A stretch of 64,000 bases of DNA, taken from contig NZ_FQUD01000003.1 in the NCBI RefSeq assembly GCF_900128945.1, forward strand, positions 1-64,000. The letters run 5' to 3'. Source of the stretch: Chryseobacterium sp. OV279 (GTDB taxonomy: Bacteria; Bacteroidota; Bacteroidia; Flavobacteriales; Weeksellaceae). The position numbers and the translations under genes were made by a program. Shown one piece after another: positions 53,052-62,896 of the stretch (positions within the stretch are counted from its first letter, which is position 1; every line of letters starts with the position of its first letter). The notes beneath the pieces were generated by a model that was not told the DNA's origin, did no database searches, and worked only from the letters and a program-made list of their open reading frames with translations.

Positions 53052-56000
53052 ATGAAAAGATTGAAATGCGGTCTTACCGTTGCGGCAGTATTTTTTACGG
53101 TAGCAGCCGAAGCACAGGAACTGGTCCAGAAAGTATCATTTGCTGTCCCGGCAAGCAGACCTCTCATTGAGGTACTGGAAGATTTTGCCGGAAAAACGGG
53201 AATGAGGCTGGCCTATTCTAAAATGGACATTAAGGAGCTAAAGGTAAAAGGCGTAAAATGTGAAAATACTTCTGTCAACAACTGTCTTAAAGATATTACA
53301 AACGGGCTTCCGGTAGCCTTCCGCCTCCGTGGGGACCTGATTTCAATAAAATATGAAGGAAACGGCATCTCGGTAACAGGAGATGGGAAAATTTCAGGGA
53401 AAATAGTGGATGAAGTAGGAAATCCAGTTGCCGGAGCTGAAGTAACGGTGGCAAAGAAAACCATCTTAACGGATAACAACGGTGATTTTGTTGTAGATGT
53501 TCCCTCAGGAGTTTATACCCTTACTGTAAAAGCTTCAAAATACAGCCCATTGAGGGTAGAAAAACTTTCAGTGAATACCAATGAAACCAGTACGGTATCA
53601 TTTGCGATGAAGAAGGCATCGGATAAAATAACGGATATTAAAGAAGTCGTTCTTACGGCCACCCGAAAAGCAGATACTCAGGCAGGCCTATTGGCTCAAC
53701 AGAAAAAAGCGGCTCAGATGAGTGACGGAATCTCTGCCGAGCAGATCGCAAAAACGCCAGATAATGACGTGGGAGGAACATTGAAAAGGGTAACGGGAAT
53801 CACGACGATCGACAACAAATATGTAGTGGTGCGTTCCATGGGAGAGCGTTGGAATACCGCAGCTATGGATGGAATCAATCTTCCAAGTACTGAAGCTTAT
53901 AACCAGAACTTTTCATTTGATATTATTCCAACAGCGATGGTGGAAAGTATTGTGGTAAGCAAGACGGCAACACCGGATATGAATGCCAGTTTTGCAGGCG
54001 GTTATGTAGAAGTAAGAACCAAAGATATTCCCAATGAAAACTTTACAACGGTAAGTGTAGGAACTTCTTATAATGACCAGTCGGCATTCAAAGAATTTCT
54101 AACCCGTAAGCAAGGGAAATATGATTATTTCGGATATGATGACGGAACAAGAGATTTTCCTAAAGGCCTTGAACCAACAGACTGGAACAATCCCTTATTT
54201 TTTGAACAGTCGAAAAGATTTACGAATGACAATTTCAGCACCTTCAAAACGAAAGCGGATATGGGATCCAATCTGCAGTTGGCGCTGGGAAGAACGTTTG
54301 CCCTTAAAAATAACAACAAGTGGGGATTTGCTGGAGCATTTACGGTAAGAAACGAGCAGAATACACTGGATATTGACCATACGGGGAGAGGAAACTGGCT
54401 GGATACTACAGCTCCTTATGATCCTAACTGGCAGGCGAATGGAACAGATCCCATCGTGTTTTACAATTTTAAAAACAAAGGAGCTTCCTATAATTATAAT
54501 TCCACGCTGGCGGGAATGTTGAATTTCGGATTACAGCTGGGGAAAAACAGAATTTCCTTCCGTAATTCATATACTCATATCTATGATAATACACTGACAA
54601 GGGTGACGGGCTGGAATGAATATACAGGAGGAAGCGGTATGGCGGCCAATGCGGAAGCATCCTATAATTATTTCTACAACGGAATTATTCCCAATAATGA
54701 TCCTGCACAGATCAAAGCTCTGGACAAACCATATACCGATAATACCAATTATCCTATTTATCAGACGCTTTTGCAGAACAAACTGGAAGGAAATCATAAA
54801 ATCGGAAATGTAGATATCAACTGGTTTGCTGCAAGAACAGGCGTGAAGTCTGACACCAAAGACTACACACAGTATCTGAGCCAATACGATTTCGTGGGGA
54901 GTGAGATTCTTACCTATCATATGGTATACAACTCAGCATCTGATTTTTACAGGGGATATATCGCCAATAAAGAAACGGATTATAACTACGGAACTTCCTT
55001 GAAATGGAATTTAGATAAGGGAAACTTTAAAACCGACATTAAAGCAGGTTACGCCGGTGTGATAAAGAATAATACCAACCAACAGCAGAAATTCTTTCTT
55101 AGGGTGGATGAAAACAGGGATGTTCCCAGCAGTGAAAAAGGATTCATGTCGTTGTATGGTTCTTTGCATCAATGGTTTGATGGCTCTAAATATGTTCCGG
55201 GAGGAATAGGCTGGCAGACAAAACCTATGTACAAAAATGACAAGTATGAAGGGAAAGTAACCCAAAATGCATTTTATGTCATGTTTGACAACAGATGGAA
55301 GAATCAATTCAGATTGGTTTGGGGAGTTCGTGCGGAATATTTTAAGTATGACCTTATTTCTCAGCAAATGGACGATTCGGATAATCAAAACGTTAAAAAA
55401 GCGCCTATTGATGATAAGGCATGGCAGTGGATGCCCTCTGTCAATTTTACCTACAGTCCTACCAATAAGATCAATGTAAGGTTGGCTTATAATAAAACTG
55501 TAATTCGACCTCAGTTTAATGAAAGAACAGGGTTGCCATATTTTGATCCGGTTGCCAACGGTTTGATCTATAATACAGAAATGACCTCATCGGTTGTTAA
55601 CAACTACGATTTTAAATTTGAATGGTTTCCCGGCCTGGGGGAAATATTTTCTGCCGGATTGTATTATAAGGATATCGACAGGCCTATTGAGCGTGAAGGC
55701 CGTCTTTCAAATGAAGGAAACCTCTTTCTGTACAATGGGAACTCTAAGAATGCAAAGCTGAAAGGATTGGAAGTGGAGGTAAGGAAAAATCTCGGATTTA
55801 TTGCCGAAGGATCTCTGCTGGAAAAACTTTTTGTAAGTGGAAACTTCACCTACAATACCACAAAGGTAATCGCTTTCAAAGATCAGTATAAAACAGGGGA
55901 GAATGGTGAAACCTATGAAGTGGAGAGACCTCTTTACGGACAGACTCCTTATGCCTATAATTTAGGAATGACCTACGACGGAAGCCGTTTTGGTGCCAGT

Positions 56001-56360
56001 TTTTTATACAACGCCAAGGGTGATCAGTATATCACAGTAGGGTATGATTATAACGGAGAGGAAATACAGCGTCCTTATGCGGTAGCAGATGCCCAGCTTT
56101 CCTATAAATTCTTAAGAAACAGAAATCTCGAAGTTAAATTCAACGTCAGAAACCTTTTCAACAGGGTGAAGGAGTTTTATAACAATTTCAATTCCTATTC
56201 AGTGCCCAACGGATCCGGAGGAAGTACCATATCAACGGATCGTGAGGCGTGGCAGCTTCTTCCGGGAGCTACAGATAAATATGACAAGAATATCGATAAG
56301 ATCACATTCCGTGCTTACAGCGGAAGGATATTCGGACTAAGTGTGAACTATACGTTTTAA
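53052..56360 (+). CDS. TonB-dependent receptor with STN signalling domain
   Basis: The 1102-residue protein has a signal peptide (MKRLKCGLTVAAVFFTVAAE), an STN domain (about 22-105; FAVPASRPLIEVLEDFAGKT), a carboxypeptidase-regulatory-like domain (about 113-185), a plug (about 195-330; ISAEQIAKTPDNDVGGTLKR) and a long beta-barrel ending in LSVNYTF. The STN domain marks it as a FecA-type transducer that signals to FecR and the ECF sigma factor when its ligand binds. The cargo could be a siderophore, protein fragment or glycan; nothing here decides it. Downstream surface proteins are probably part of the same regulon. Confidence 0.9.
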   Translation: MKRLKCGLTVAAVFFTVAAEAQELVQKVSFAVPASRPLIEVLEDFAGKTGMRLAYSKMDIKELKVKGVKCENTSVNNCLKDITNGLPVAFRLRGDLISIKYEGNGISVTGDGKISGKIVDEVGNPVAGAEVTVAKKTILTDNNGDFVVDVPSGVYTLTVKASKYSPLRVEKLSVNTNETSTVSFAMKKASDKITDIKEVVLTATRKADTQAGLLAQQKKAAQMSDGISAEQIAKTPDNDVGGTLKRVTGITTIDNKYVVVRSMGERWNTAAMDGINLPSTEAYNQNFSFDIIPTAMVESIVVSKTATPDMNASFAGGYVEVRTKDIPNENFTTVSVGTSYNDQSAFKEFLTRKQGKYDYFGYDDGTRDFPKGLEPTDWNNPLFFEQSKRFTNDNFSTFKTKADMGSNLQLALGRTFALKNNNKWGFAGAFTVRNEQNTLDIDHTGRGNWLDTTAPYDPNWQANGTDPIVFYNFKNKGASYNYNSTLAGMLNFGLQLGKNRISFRNSYTHIYDNTLTRVTGWNEYTGGSGMAANAEASYNYFYNGIIPNNDPAQIKALDKPYTDNTNYPIYQTLLQNKLEGNHKIGNVDINWFAARTGVKSDTKDYTQYLSQYDFVGSEILTYHMVYNSASDFYRGYIANKETDYNYGTSLKWNLDKGNFKTDIKAGYAGVIKNNTNQQQKFFLRVDENRDVPSSEKGFMSLYGSLHQWFDGSKYVPGGIGWQTKPMYKNDKYEGKVTQNAFYVMFDNRWKNQFRLVWGVRAEYFKYDLISQQMDDSDNQNVKKAPIDDKAWQWMPSVNFTYSPTNKINVRLAYNKTVIRPQFNERTGLPYFDPVANGLIYNTEMTSSVVNNYDFKFEWFPGLGEIFSAGLYYKDIDRPIEREGRLSNEGNLFLYNGNSKNAKLKGLEVEVRKNLGFIAEGSLLEKLFVSGNFTYNTTKVIAFKDQYKTGENGETYEVERPLYGQTPYAYNLGMTYDGSRFGASFLYNAKGDQYITVGYDYNGEEIQRPYAVADAQLSYKFLRNRNLEVKFNVRNLFNRVKEFYNNFNSYSVPNGSGGSTISTDREAWQLLPGATDKYDKNIDKITFRAYSGRIFGLSVNYTF

Positions 56361-56658
56361 AAGATTATAAAGAACAGAATAAAAGAGCTCATTGATGCAA
56401 TGCACAGGTTTTCGGAAACCTGAAGACGATCCGGATCAATACTGGTGATGCGCACAGCAGTACAGGATCAGACAAAAACCGGCCGCTGCTATTTTTCCCG
56501 GACAGCAGCGGATAAGCAGGGAAACCCGGCAGGACAGCTCCTCCTGAAATGCAGGGTAATCATACAACCAAATCGCAGGAATATAGAGGCGGATGTTCCT
56601 AAATATTAAAAATTCGGTCATAAAAATAATATGAACGGGTCTACTAAAAATTATAACA
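56361..56658 (+). other. GC-richer intergenic region with a strong hairpin
   Basis: Between the receptor and the beta-helix lipoprotein genes lie 298 bases that are clearly more GC-rich than other gaps here. CCGCTGCT (56483-56490) pairs perfectly with AGCAGCGG (56504-56511) around a 13-base loop that contains TTTTT; no T-run follows. It could be an attenuator, an RNA-processing site or a small RNA. I see no supported protein gene. Confidence 0.45.
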
Positions 56659-57972
56659 ATGAAAAAACTAACTTTAATTGCTTTTGCAGCATTATCTCTT
56701 ACTGCTTGTCAAAATGATAACCTTGCAGATTCTTCTACTCCTTTTGAAATGAAGCCTGCTTCTGCTGAGTATCTTACAGCTTCTTCTCTTCCTGTAACTA
56801 CTGTAAGCGGTGATATTACTTCAAGCACTACATGGAGTGGTGTTGTAGAACTTGATGGTATCGTAACTGTGAAGAATGGTGCTACATTAACTATTCAGCC
56901 GGGAACTTTCATTAAGGCAAAACCAAACACATCCAATACCGCTACAGGAGTTTTAGTAATCTCTAAGACAGGTAAAATCAATGCTACCGGTACAGAATCT
57001 CAGCCGATTATTTTTACAAGTTATAAACTGTTAGACGGAGACGAAAACACAACGGCTGCTCCTGGAGATTTCGGTGGGGTAATTGTTTTAGGTAATGCAC
57101 CTACCAATACACCTGATACTAAGACGATTGAAGGATTAACAGGTTCAGATTTTTATTACGGAGGTTCCGATGCAGCTCACAACGGAGGTACATTGAAATA
57201 TGTTCGTATTGAATTTGCAGGATTCGATCTTTTAGCGCCTAACTCAGGAAATGAGATCAACGGTCTTACTTTAGGAGGTGTTGGAAACGGTACTACTTTA
57301 GACCATATCCAGGTTTCTTACGGTAAAGATGACTCTTTCGAATTCTTCGGAGGTACAGTAAATGCTTCTAACCTTGTTTCTTTTGCTGCAGATGATGACA
57401 ACTTTGACTTTGACAACGGGTACACAGGAACAATTACCAACGCACTTGCTTTAGCAGATACAAACTCTACACACAGTTTAAGTGGTGGTGTTTCTGATAC
57501 TAACGGTATTGAGCTGGATAATAACGCAACAGGTACTGCTACAACATTGATCACCAATCCGGTAATCAACAATCTGACAATTGTAGGATCTCGTACTAAT
57601 GTGTTATATACTACAGGTACACCTTCAGGATCTTATTATGAAAATGGTATCCACATCAGAAGAAACGGAAAATTAACGTTGAACAACGCCGTAGTAACAG
57701 GATATCCTGTTGGAATTAAAGTAGAAGGTACAGGTTCTGAACTTACTTCAGCTTCTAACCTAAGCTCAATCCAGGTACACGGATTTACAACTTCTGTTAC
57801 AGGTGCAGGTACATCAGGAATTCCTGCTGCCAACCTATTAACAGGAACTACTGCTTCATCTTGGGGGATGAGCCAGCCATTCTTCAACGAAGGACCATGG
57901 AACGTATCTCCTAGAAATAGCGGAAACTTCCAGGGAGCATGGACTAAATATGACTTCTCTATTGTAGAATAA
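56659..57972 (+). CDS. Beta-helix surface lipoprotein
   Basis: The 437-residue protein has a lipobox (LSLTACQND; Cys at 17). The rest is glycine, serine and threonine rich with regular beta-helix spacing (GVVELDGIVTVKNGATLTIQ; TGVLVISKTGKINATGTESQ) like right-handed parallel beta-helix proteins. No catalytic residues are recognisable. As a lipoprotein it is probably on the outer membrane surface next to the TonB receptor encoded upstream, where it might bind the same ligand. It is followed by a terminator and an anchor-J gene. Such beta-helix lipoproteins often sit near TonB genes in Flavobacteriia. Confidence 0.8.
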   Translation: MKKLTLIAFAALSLTACQNDNLADSSTPFEMKPASAEYLTASSLPVTTVSGDITSSTTWSGVVELDGIVTVKNGATLTIQPGTFIKAKPNTSNTATGVLVISKTGKINATGTESQPIIFTSYKLLDGDENTTAAPGDFGGVIVLGNAPTNTPDTKTIEGLTGSDFYYGGSDAAHNGGTLKYVRIEFAGFDLLAPNSGNEINGLTLGGVGNGTTLDHIQVSYGKDDSFEFFGGTVNASNLVSFAADDDNFDFDNGYTGTITNALALADTNSTHSLSGGVSDTNGIELDNNATGTATTLITNPVINNLTIVGSRTNVLYTTGTPSGSYYENGIHIRRNGKLTLNNAVVTGYPVGIKVEGTGSELTSASNLSSIQVHGFTTSVTGAGTSGIPAANLLTGTTASSWGMSQPFFNEGPWNVSPRNSGNFQGAWTKYDFSIVE

Positions 57973-57982
57973 AACATTAAAT

Positions 57983-58025
57983 GCAGGGGAAGCTTCCCAT
58001 GTCTTTCCCTGCTTTTATTTTTTTA
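57983..58025 (+). terminator. Terminator after the beta-helix lipoprotein gene
   Basis: GCAGGG (57983-57988) pairs with CCCTGC (58007-58012), extended by weaker pairs, and is followed by TTTTATTTTTTT. The following gene starts 24 bases later, so read-through is possible. Confidence 0.7.
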
Positions 58026-58048
58026 AAAAATCTCTAATAATCTGTATT

Positions 58049-58972
58049 ATGAAAAAACTATTTTTATTATCTATTGTATTGGTATCTCAGGCTGCAGCAG
58101 CGCAGGTTCAGGTATGGAGCAATTCTTTTGATACACCCGCTGATCTTCAGGGATGGACTACTCATGATCTTAACAACAACGGAAACGGATGGGTACAGGG
58201 ACAAAATATTTATTTAAGCGGTACCACTCTTACCTATGGTACTTCAGGAACGCTTCGCTATTCGACTAGTTTGGTTCCTTCAGGTACAGTTCCAAGCCTT
58301 GCTACTGAAAACGACTGGATCATTTCTCCGCAGATCAACCTGGAAGGAGCATCCGGAACCATCAATCTGGCTGCGTATATCGGAAGACAGAGAACCACAC
58401 ACCTTAATTTCGGACGTGATGTGTATATTTATGTAAGCACCCCTCAGAAACCCGTTCCTACATTGGCAGACTTTCAGGCAATGACCGTAGACGGAAGTGG
58501 AAATGATATTCCAAGTCCATACAGAATTATCGCCGGAACGCTCAGCAACCCTTTTCCAACTGATCTTACTCAGTTTAAAGAAAACGTTCTGGATATTTCT
58601 GCTTTTGCAGGTAAAAAGATCTACATCGCTTTATGGTCCAACAGAAAAACTACAGGAAACAATCTGCAGAATATTAACATCGATGAAATGGCGATTTATG
58701 CTTCAACATTTTTGGGAACAAAGGATGTAAATAAGAAAGAAAATCTAACTAAAATAACGGAAAACCCGGTAAAGGAATTCCTTCAGCTTCAACTGAATCC
58801 AGACTTTAATGTAAATAAGACGGAGGTGAATATTTACAGTGTGGCCGGACAGAAAGTGCTTTCAGTACCATATAACAGAGCTGTGAATGTAGCATCATTA
58901 CAGGCAGGAATGTACATCGCTGAAGTTTCTGACGGAAAAACAACGGAAAGACTGAAGTTTATTAAAAAATAA
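58049..58972 (+). CDS. Choice-of-anchor J protein with T9SS sorting domain
   Basis: The 307-residue protein has a signal peptide (MKKLFLLSIVLVSQAAAAQ), an anchor-J-type beta domain (about 20-220; NSFDTPADLQGWTTHDLNNN; ENDWIISPQINLEGASGTIN), and a C-terminal T9SS type A sorting domain (NPVKEFLQLQLNPDFNVNKT to TTERLKFIKK). It would be secreted or surface-attached through the type IX system. The beta domain may bind carbohydrate or another ligand. It belongs to the train of exported proteins after the STN receptor. Confidence 0.85.
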   Translation: MKKLFLLSIVLVSQAAAAQVQVWSNSFDTPADLQGWTTHDLNNNGNGWVQGQNIYLSGTTLTYGTSGTLRYSTSLVPSGTVPSLATENDWIISPQINLEGASGTINLAAYIGRQRTTHLNFGRDVYIYVSTPQKPVPTLADFQAMTVDGSGNDIPSPYRIIAGTLSNPFPTDLTQFKENVLDISAFAGKKIYIALWSNRKTTGNNLQNINIDEMAIYASTFLGTKDVNKKENLTKITENPVKEFLQLQLNPDFNVNKTEVNIYSVAGQKVLSVPYNRAVNVASLQAGMYIAEVSDGKTTERLKFIKK

Positions 58973-59117
58973 TCAGACAGCAGCTATCCACCCACCTACA
59001 GAGCATTCTGCAGGAATTGACATGAAAACTTTAATCGGTCAAAAATGATTTGAAGCTTCCCCGCAGAGACTTTTTTTGACCATAAACATATCTGACTTAG
59101 TTTTTTTATAATTATCC

Positions 59118-59153
59118 TATTGTCCCGCTAGTCAACGGGCGGGACAATATTTC
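59118..59153 (+). terminator. Terminator after the anchor-J gene
   Basis: TATTGTCCCGC (59118-59128) pairs perfectly with GCGGGACAATA (59139-59149) around a 10-base loop and is followed by TTTC. A second, weaker GGTCAAAAA/TTTTTGACC pairing lies just before it (about 59037-59091). Confidence 0.65.
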
Positions 59154-59185
59154 TAAGTCCGGTTTTATAATTTAAATTGATATAA

Positions 59186-59926
59186 ATGAATAAGTTCATT
59201 GCACTTTTATTTTTTACTCTATTGGTTTCCTGTGCAGACAGCAGCGTAATGCAGCCGTTTGATAAATCGCAGAAACCTGCTCAGGTTACGATCAAAGGAT
59301 ATTCAAAGCCGGATGTTCTTCAGCTGAGACTGAACGGGACCCCGGTATCCATTAACGGAAGCACGTCTTACACCAATAAAATAGAAACCAGACTTGATTT
59401 TGTCCTGGATGAAGGCGAAACAGACAGACTTGGAATCTACAACAATGAAACGGGCGCTGAGGTAGCCCATTATAATATGACCTACAACAATATCGACGAT
59501 TACAAAACCCTGAACTTCTTCAATCTTCCGGGGATCTTTCTTCAGGCTTCAGCCGTAAAACCACAGGTTAATCTGGGAAAAGTAGGATTTGAATTCATTT
59601 TTCCAAACCTGGGCGAATATTCCGGGACCACATTAGCCAATGTGAAAGGAATTCTGAGAAGGGAAAATGGAGTAGTGCTGGCAGAGTTTGACAACATCGG
59701 AAAGAAGGGCTTTACGGAGGTAAAAATATATAACTATTTCAGTAATACAGCTCCGGTTTACCTTGAACTCTATAAACCCGGAACTACCACTCCCTATATC
59801 GGATCTGAAATCATCAAAGTTAAAATAAAACAGGACATGGGAGCCAATCTGATCGTGATTCAGGAAAAAATGGAAAATGGTGTCCTTACGGTCAAAGGAG
59901 ATATCGATGTAGCAGATTATCTGTAA
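59186..59926 (+). CDS. Lipoprotein of unknown function
   Basis: The 246-residue protein has a lipoprotein signal (FFTLLVSCAD; Cys at about 16) and a beta-rich mature part without a family I recognise. Repeated pieces such as VTIKGYSKPDVLQLRLNG and VKIYNYFSNTAPVYLELYKP suggest two immunoglobulin-like sandwiches. It ends 15 bases before an S41 peptidase gene on the same strand, so the two form an operon and probably act together at the surface. Confidence 0.75.
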   Translation: MNKFIALLFFTLLVSCADSSVMQPFDKSQKPAQVTIKGYSKPDVLQLRLNGTPVSINGSTSYTNKIETRLDFVLDEGETDRLGIYNNETGAEVAHYNMTYNNIDDYKTLNFFNLPGIFLQASAVKPQVNLGKVGFEFIFPNLGEYSGTTLANVKGILRRENGVVLAEFDNIGKKGFTEVKIYNYFSNTAPVYLELYKPGTTTPYIGSEIIKVKIKQDMGANLIVIQEKMENGVLTVKGDIDVADYL

Positions 59927-59941
59927 TACCAGCCCGACTCT

Positions 59942-61291
59942 ATGAAGAACTTTATTTATTTTCGTCTGTTGCTCCTTGTGGCAGTTTCACTATTGTTCTT
60001 ATCATGCAATAACGATGATGAGGGTGTTCCCAATTTTCCGGACGGAAGCACAGAATCTGTCAACCTTTGGGTACAGGACAGCATGAGGCGGTACTATTAC
60101 TGGGCAGATCAGATGCCGGCGAAACCGGATTATCATCTTCCGGTAAAAGATTTTTTTAAAAGTCTGTTGTCCCCTCAGGACCGGTTTTCATTTGCGGTAG
60201 ATCCTCAGGACCCTTCTTCCTATCCGCGCTCTGTCCGGAATATGTATGGTTTTGATTACGCAGTGATACAGCTCCCCAATGGAAATGTAGTGACCACCGT
60301 TAAGCTGGTGATGAAAAACTCTCCCGCATTCAATTCGGGGTTGCAGAGAGGAATGATGATCACAAAAATCAATGGACAGGCGATTACGGCATCCAATGCA
60401 GAACAGTTAACCTCATCGATTAAAGACCAAACCGTAATAGATCTTACGGTAGGAAACTGGAAAAACGGAACGGTTACGGATGAAAAGAACATCAAAGTTT
60501 ATTACGGATACTCTTTTGAACAGCCTTTGGAATCAAAAATATTTGAAAAGAACGGGAAAAAGACAGGCTATCTCTACGTCTACGATTTCCCGGATGGAAT
60601 GACATCAGCACTGAATCAGAAATTCGCTTTATTCAAAGCTTCCGGAGTACAGGAACTGATTTTGGATCTCCGTTATAATTACGGCGGTTCCGTATCCTCA
60701 GCTGCGGCGCTCTGTTCCCTGATTCCTTCAAATATCACAGCAACATCACCATTCATTATATACAAAGGAAACAAAAATGGAGGTGAGGTGAAAAGAACAT
60801 TCGCCCAGCAGATTGCTTATGATCCAACTGCCCTTGATTTCAACACCCTTCGTGCCAATGCCCTGGGATTAAATAAAGTCTATATCTTAAGCTCAAACAG
60901 TACGGCTTCTGCATCAGAGATTGTAATCAATAATCTTAAACCTTATCTACAGGTTGTTCAGATAGGCGATGTGACACTGGGTAAAGATATGGCCGGATTT
61001 ATGGTGGAAGATAAAAGGAAGCCCAAAAAGATCTCGTGGCAGCTTCATCCAGTGATCTATAAAGTTTTTAATGCCAATGGGGAAGGAGCTTACAGTAACG
61101 GAATTCCCCCACAGATTGCAGCCAATGAATATGCTACACTTCCGCTGCTTCCGCTGGGAGATTCAGAAGAAGCTTTAATTTCTTCTGCCCTGAACAATAT
61201 TTATTCAAAATCAGCAGGCAGGGAAGTTCTGGACCAAGGTGTTAAGATTTTATTTCAAAGCGATACGCCTTCTGCAGCCATCGGAAAATGA
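59942..61291 (+). CDS. S41-family peptidase lipoprotein
   Basis: The 449-residue protein has a lipoprotein signal (LLFLSCNND; Cys at about 22). A helical N-terminal part (VNLWVQDSMRRYYYWADQMP), a PDZ-like domain (about 120-175; GLQRGMMITKINGQAITASN) and an S41 core follow. The catalytic serine is in SNSTASASEIVINNL (about 325), with ELILDLRYNYGGSVSSAAAL as the core strand. It would cut proteins at the cell surface or periplasm. It follows an unknown lipoprotein by 15 bases and precedes a coiled-coil protein by 36. Confidence 0.88.
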   Translation: MKNFIYFRLLLLVAVSLLFLSCNNDDEGVPNFPDGSTESVNLWVQDSMRRYYYWADQMPAKPDYHLPVKDFFKSLLSPQDRFSFAVDPQDPSSYPRSVRNMYGFDYAVIQLPNGNVVTTVKLVMKNSPAFNSGLQRGMMITKINGQAITASNAEQLTSSIKDQTVIDLTVGNWKNGTVTDEKNIKVYYGYSFEQPLESKIFEKNGKKTGYLYVYDFPDGMTSALNQKFALFKASGVQELILDLRYNYGGSVSSAAALCSLIPSNITATSPFIIYKGNKNGGEVKRTFAQQIAYDPTALDFNTLRANALGLNKVYILSSNSTASASEIVINNLKPYLQVVQIGDVTLGKDMAGFMVEDKRKPKKISWQLHPVIYKVFNANGEGAYSNGIPPQIAANEYATLPLLPLGDSEEALISSALNNIYSKSAGREVLDQGVKILFQSDTPSAAIGK

Positions 61292-61327
61292 ATGTCTTTT
61301 TAAGCTTTAATACATAAACCAACAGCC

Positions 61328-61600
61328 ATGCAGGGAATAGAACCTAAATTTCACAGCAGCCTCACAGACCGGATGGAGTATTACCGCGGTCTCCTGAAGA
61401 AAACAGCCGGAACTTCGGAGGTCCAGCCTTCTGATATGATCTCGAAGATCTCAGAATTGGGAGAATTGTATGAAGATTATCTGGCCAATAAAAGACAATT
61501 GGAAAGAAGCATTAAAAACTACAGACAATACCATAATGATCTGCGTAAACAGCTGACTTTGCGGGTGCGGGAATTAAGACGGAAGACAAGGCAGAAATGA
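61328..61600 (+). CDS. Small coiled-coil protein of unknown function
   Basis: The 90-residue protein has no signal and is predicted almost wholly helical with a charged coiled coil (YEDYLANKRQLERSIKNYRQ, then YHNDLRKQLTLRVRELRRKT). The strongly basic end could bind nucleic acid. It lies 36 bases after the S41 gene on the same strand, so it may belong to the same transcript. I do not recognise its family. Confidence 0.65.
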   Translation: MQGIEPKFHSSLTDRMEYYRGLLKKTAGTSEVQPSDMISKISELGELYEDYLANKRQLERSIKNYRQYHNDLRKQLTLRVRELRRKTRQK

Positions 61601-62047
61601 TTTTTATATAACCACAAAAGCCGCAAAATTTTTTCTATATTTTAGTTGAATAAAGTTGATGAAAAACTGCATAGAAGAACATATAAACTTTCTGAAAATC
61701 TAAAATTTTTATCTTGAAAGATTAATAGGAATCACTCAGAAGAACACGTGAAATATTCCCAATCATCTGTATAATCAGTGAAATCAGTGGTGAAAAAGTG
61801 CTCACGATTCAGCTGAAAAAAGGTTTTAACACGTAAGTTATTTTGAAGTTGAATGTTTTGAGAATAAGAAGTTCACTTAAGTTTTTTGAAAATCTTTGAT
61901 TTTCAATGGATGTGAAATTAATCTTTTCAGGATATTTTCAAGCAGAGCTTTAAGTGTTTAAAAGGCTCTACGGATTATTTATTCTGTCTTCATTAGATTC
62001 TTTACTGTGAAATTCATACATTTATCAGGTTGACAGATAACAAGTGT
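61601..62047. other. Intergenic region without a recognisable gene
   Basis: This 447-base gap is AT-rich and has no supported gene or strong terminator. ATCATCTGTATAATCAGTGAAATCAGTGG-like words near 61765 (given here only in part) resemble the words near 2680. The region probably carries the promoter of the hydroxylase-family gene. Confidence 0.35.
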
Positions 62048-62773
62048 ATGTATTTTGATTGGTTTCATTTTTCTGAGTATGTAAAAATATTCTGGCAGTT
62101 CTCTTGGCCGCAATGGATCATATTCAGCTTTTTATCCAATATTCTTTTGTGTTTATTTTCAGTAGGCTTATATCAGTTTATTGAAAAAACATGCCGCAAA
62201 GACGTGCTGCAGGAGCAAAACCATCCCATTACCCAATCTGATTTCTATCTCAGCCTTCTTACGGTTTTCTGTAACAGCGTGGTAATGTTATTGGGTGCAT
62301 TTTTATGGAAAACCCATTGGATTATCCTTGATATAAACCCGTCTGCGGTTTCTGTTGTTCTGGAAACCATTGGTTTCATTCTTTTAATGGATCTTCTGAT
62401 GTACTTTTTTCACTATGCCGCCCATCTGCCTTTTGTGTATAAAATATTGCATGGCAGGCATCATGAGCATATAAGCACCAACTTTCTAAGCCTCTTTGTA
62501 TTGCATCCTTTTGAAACCATCGGCTTTGGATTCATGATTTTAGCCTTATTAATGAGTTATGATTTTTCTATAATTTCTATAAGTCTTTATGTATTCATCA
62601 ATCTTATCTGGGGAACTATAGGCCATCTGAACCGGGAATTCTTTCCGGCATCATTTGACAGGCTCTTTGTTGGAACAACCAAGTTTCACAATCAGCATCA
62701 TTTGGATGGAAACAAAAACTTTGGTTTTTATACTTCTGTTTGGGACAGGCTGTTTGGAACATACCGCGCATGA
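62048..62773 (+). CDS. Sterol desaturase/fatty acid hydroxylase-family membrane protein
   Basis: The ATG at 62048 is preferred over an upstream TTG at 62030. The 241-residue protein has about five hydrophobic segments and the family's histidine clusters: HYAAH (about 128-132), HGRHHEH (about 141-147) and HNQHH near the C-terminus (about 216-220). These bind a di-iron centre that hydroxylates or desaturates lipids in the membrane. The exact substrate (fatty acid, sterol-like or carotenoid) is unclear. It appears to be transcribed alone. Confidence 0.88.
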   Translation: MYFDWFHFSEYVKIFWQFSWPQWIIFSFLSNILLCLFSVGLYQFIEKTCRKDVLQEQNHPITQSDFYLSLLTVFCNSVVMLLGAFLWKTHWIILDINPSAVSVVLETIGFILLMDLLMYFFHYAAHLPFVYKILHGRHHEHISTNFLSLFVLHPFETIGFGFMILALLMSYDFSIISISLYVFINLIWGTIGHLNREFFPASFDRLFVGTTKFHNQHHLDGNKNFGFYTSVWDRLFGTYRA

Positions 62774-62874
62774 AAAAATGAATGTTTTACCAGGTTTACA
62801 TTCTGCACATTTACTCTAGTTGCTGTCAGTTCCGTTGTACACAGGCATTTTCTGTAATTTTTTTTCAATATTTA

Positions 62875-62896
62875 TTTTCTTTGATATCAAAGAAAA
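62875..62896. promoter_or_regulatory. Perfect 22-bp palindrome
   Basis: TTTTCTTTGAT and its exact reverse complement ATCAAAGAAAA abut without a spacer. It lies 100 bases after the hydroxylase gene and 200 before the next gene, so it could be an operator for either or a structural element. The whole gap (62774-63089) has no gene. TACTTTTG at 62945-62952 is another -7-like word. Confidence 0.55.
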
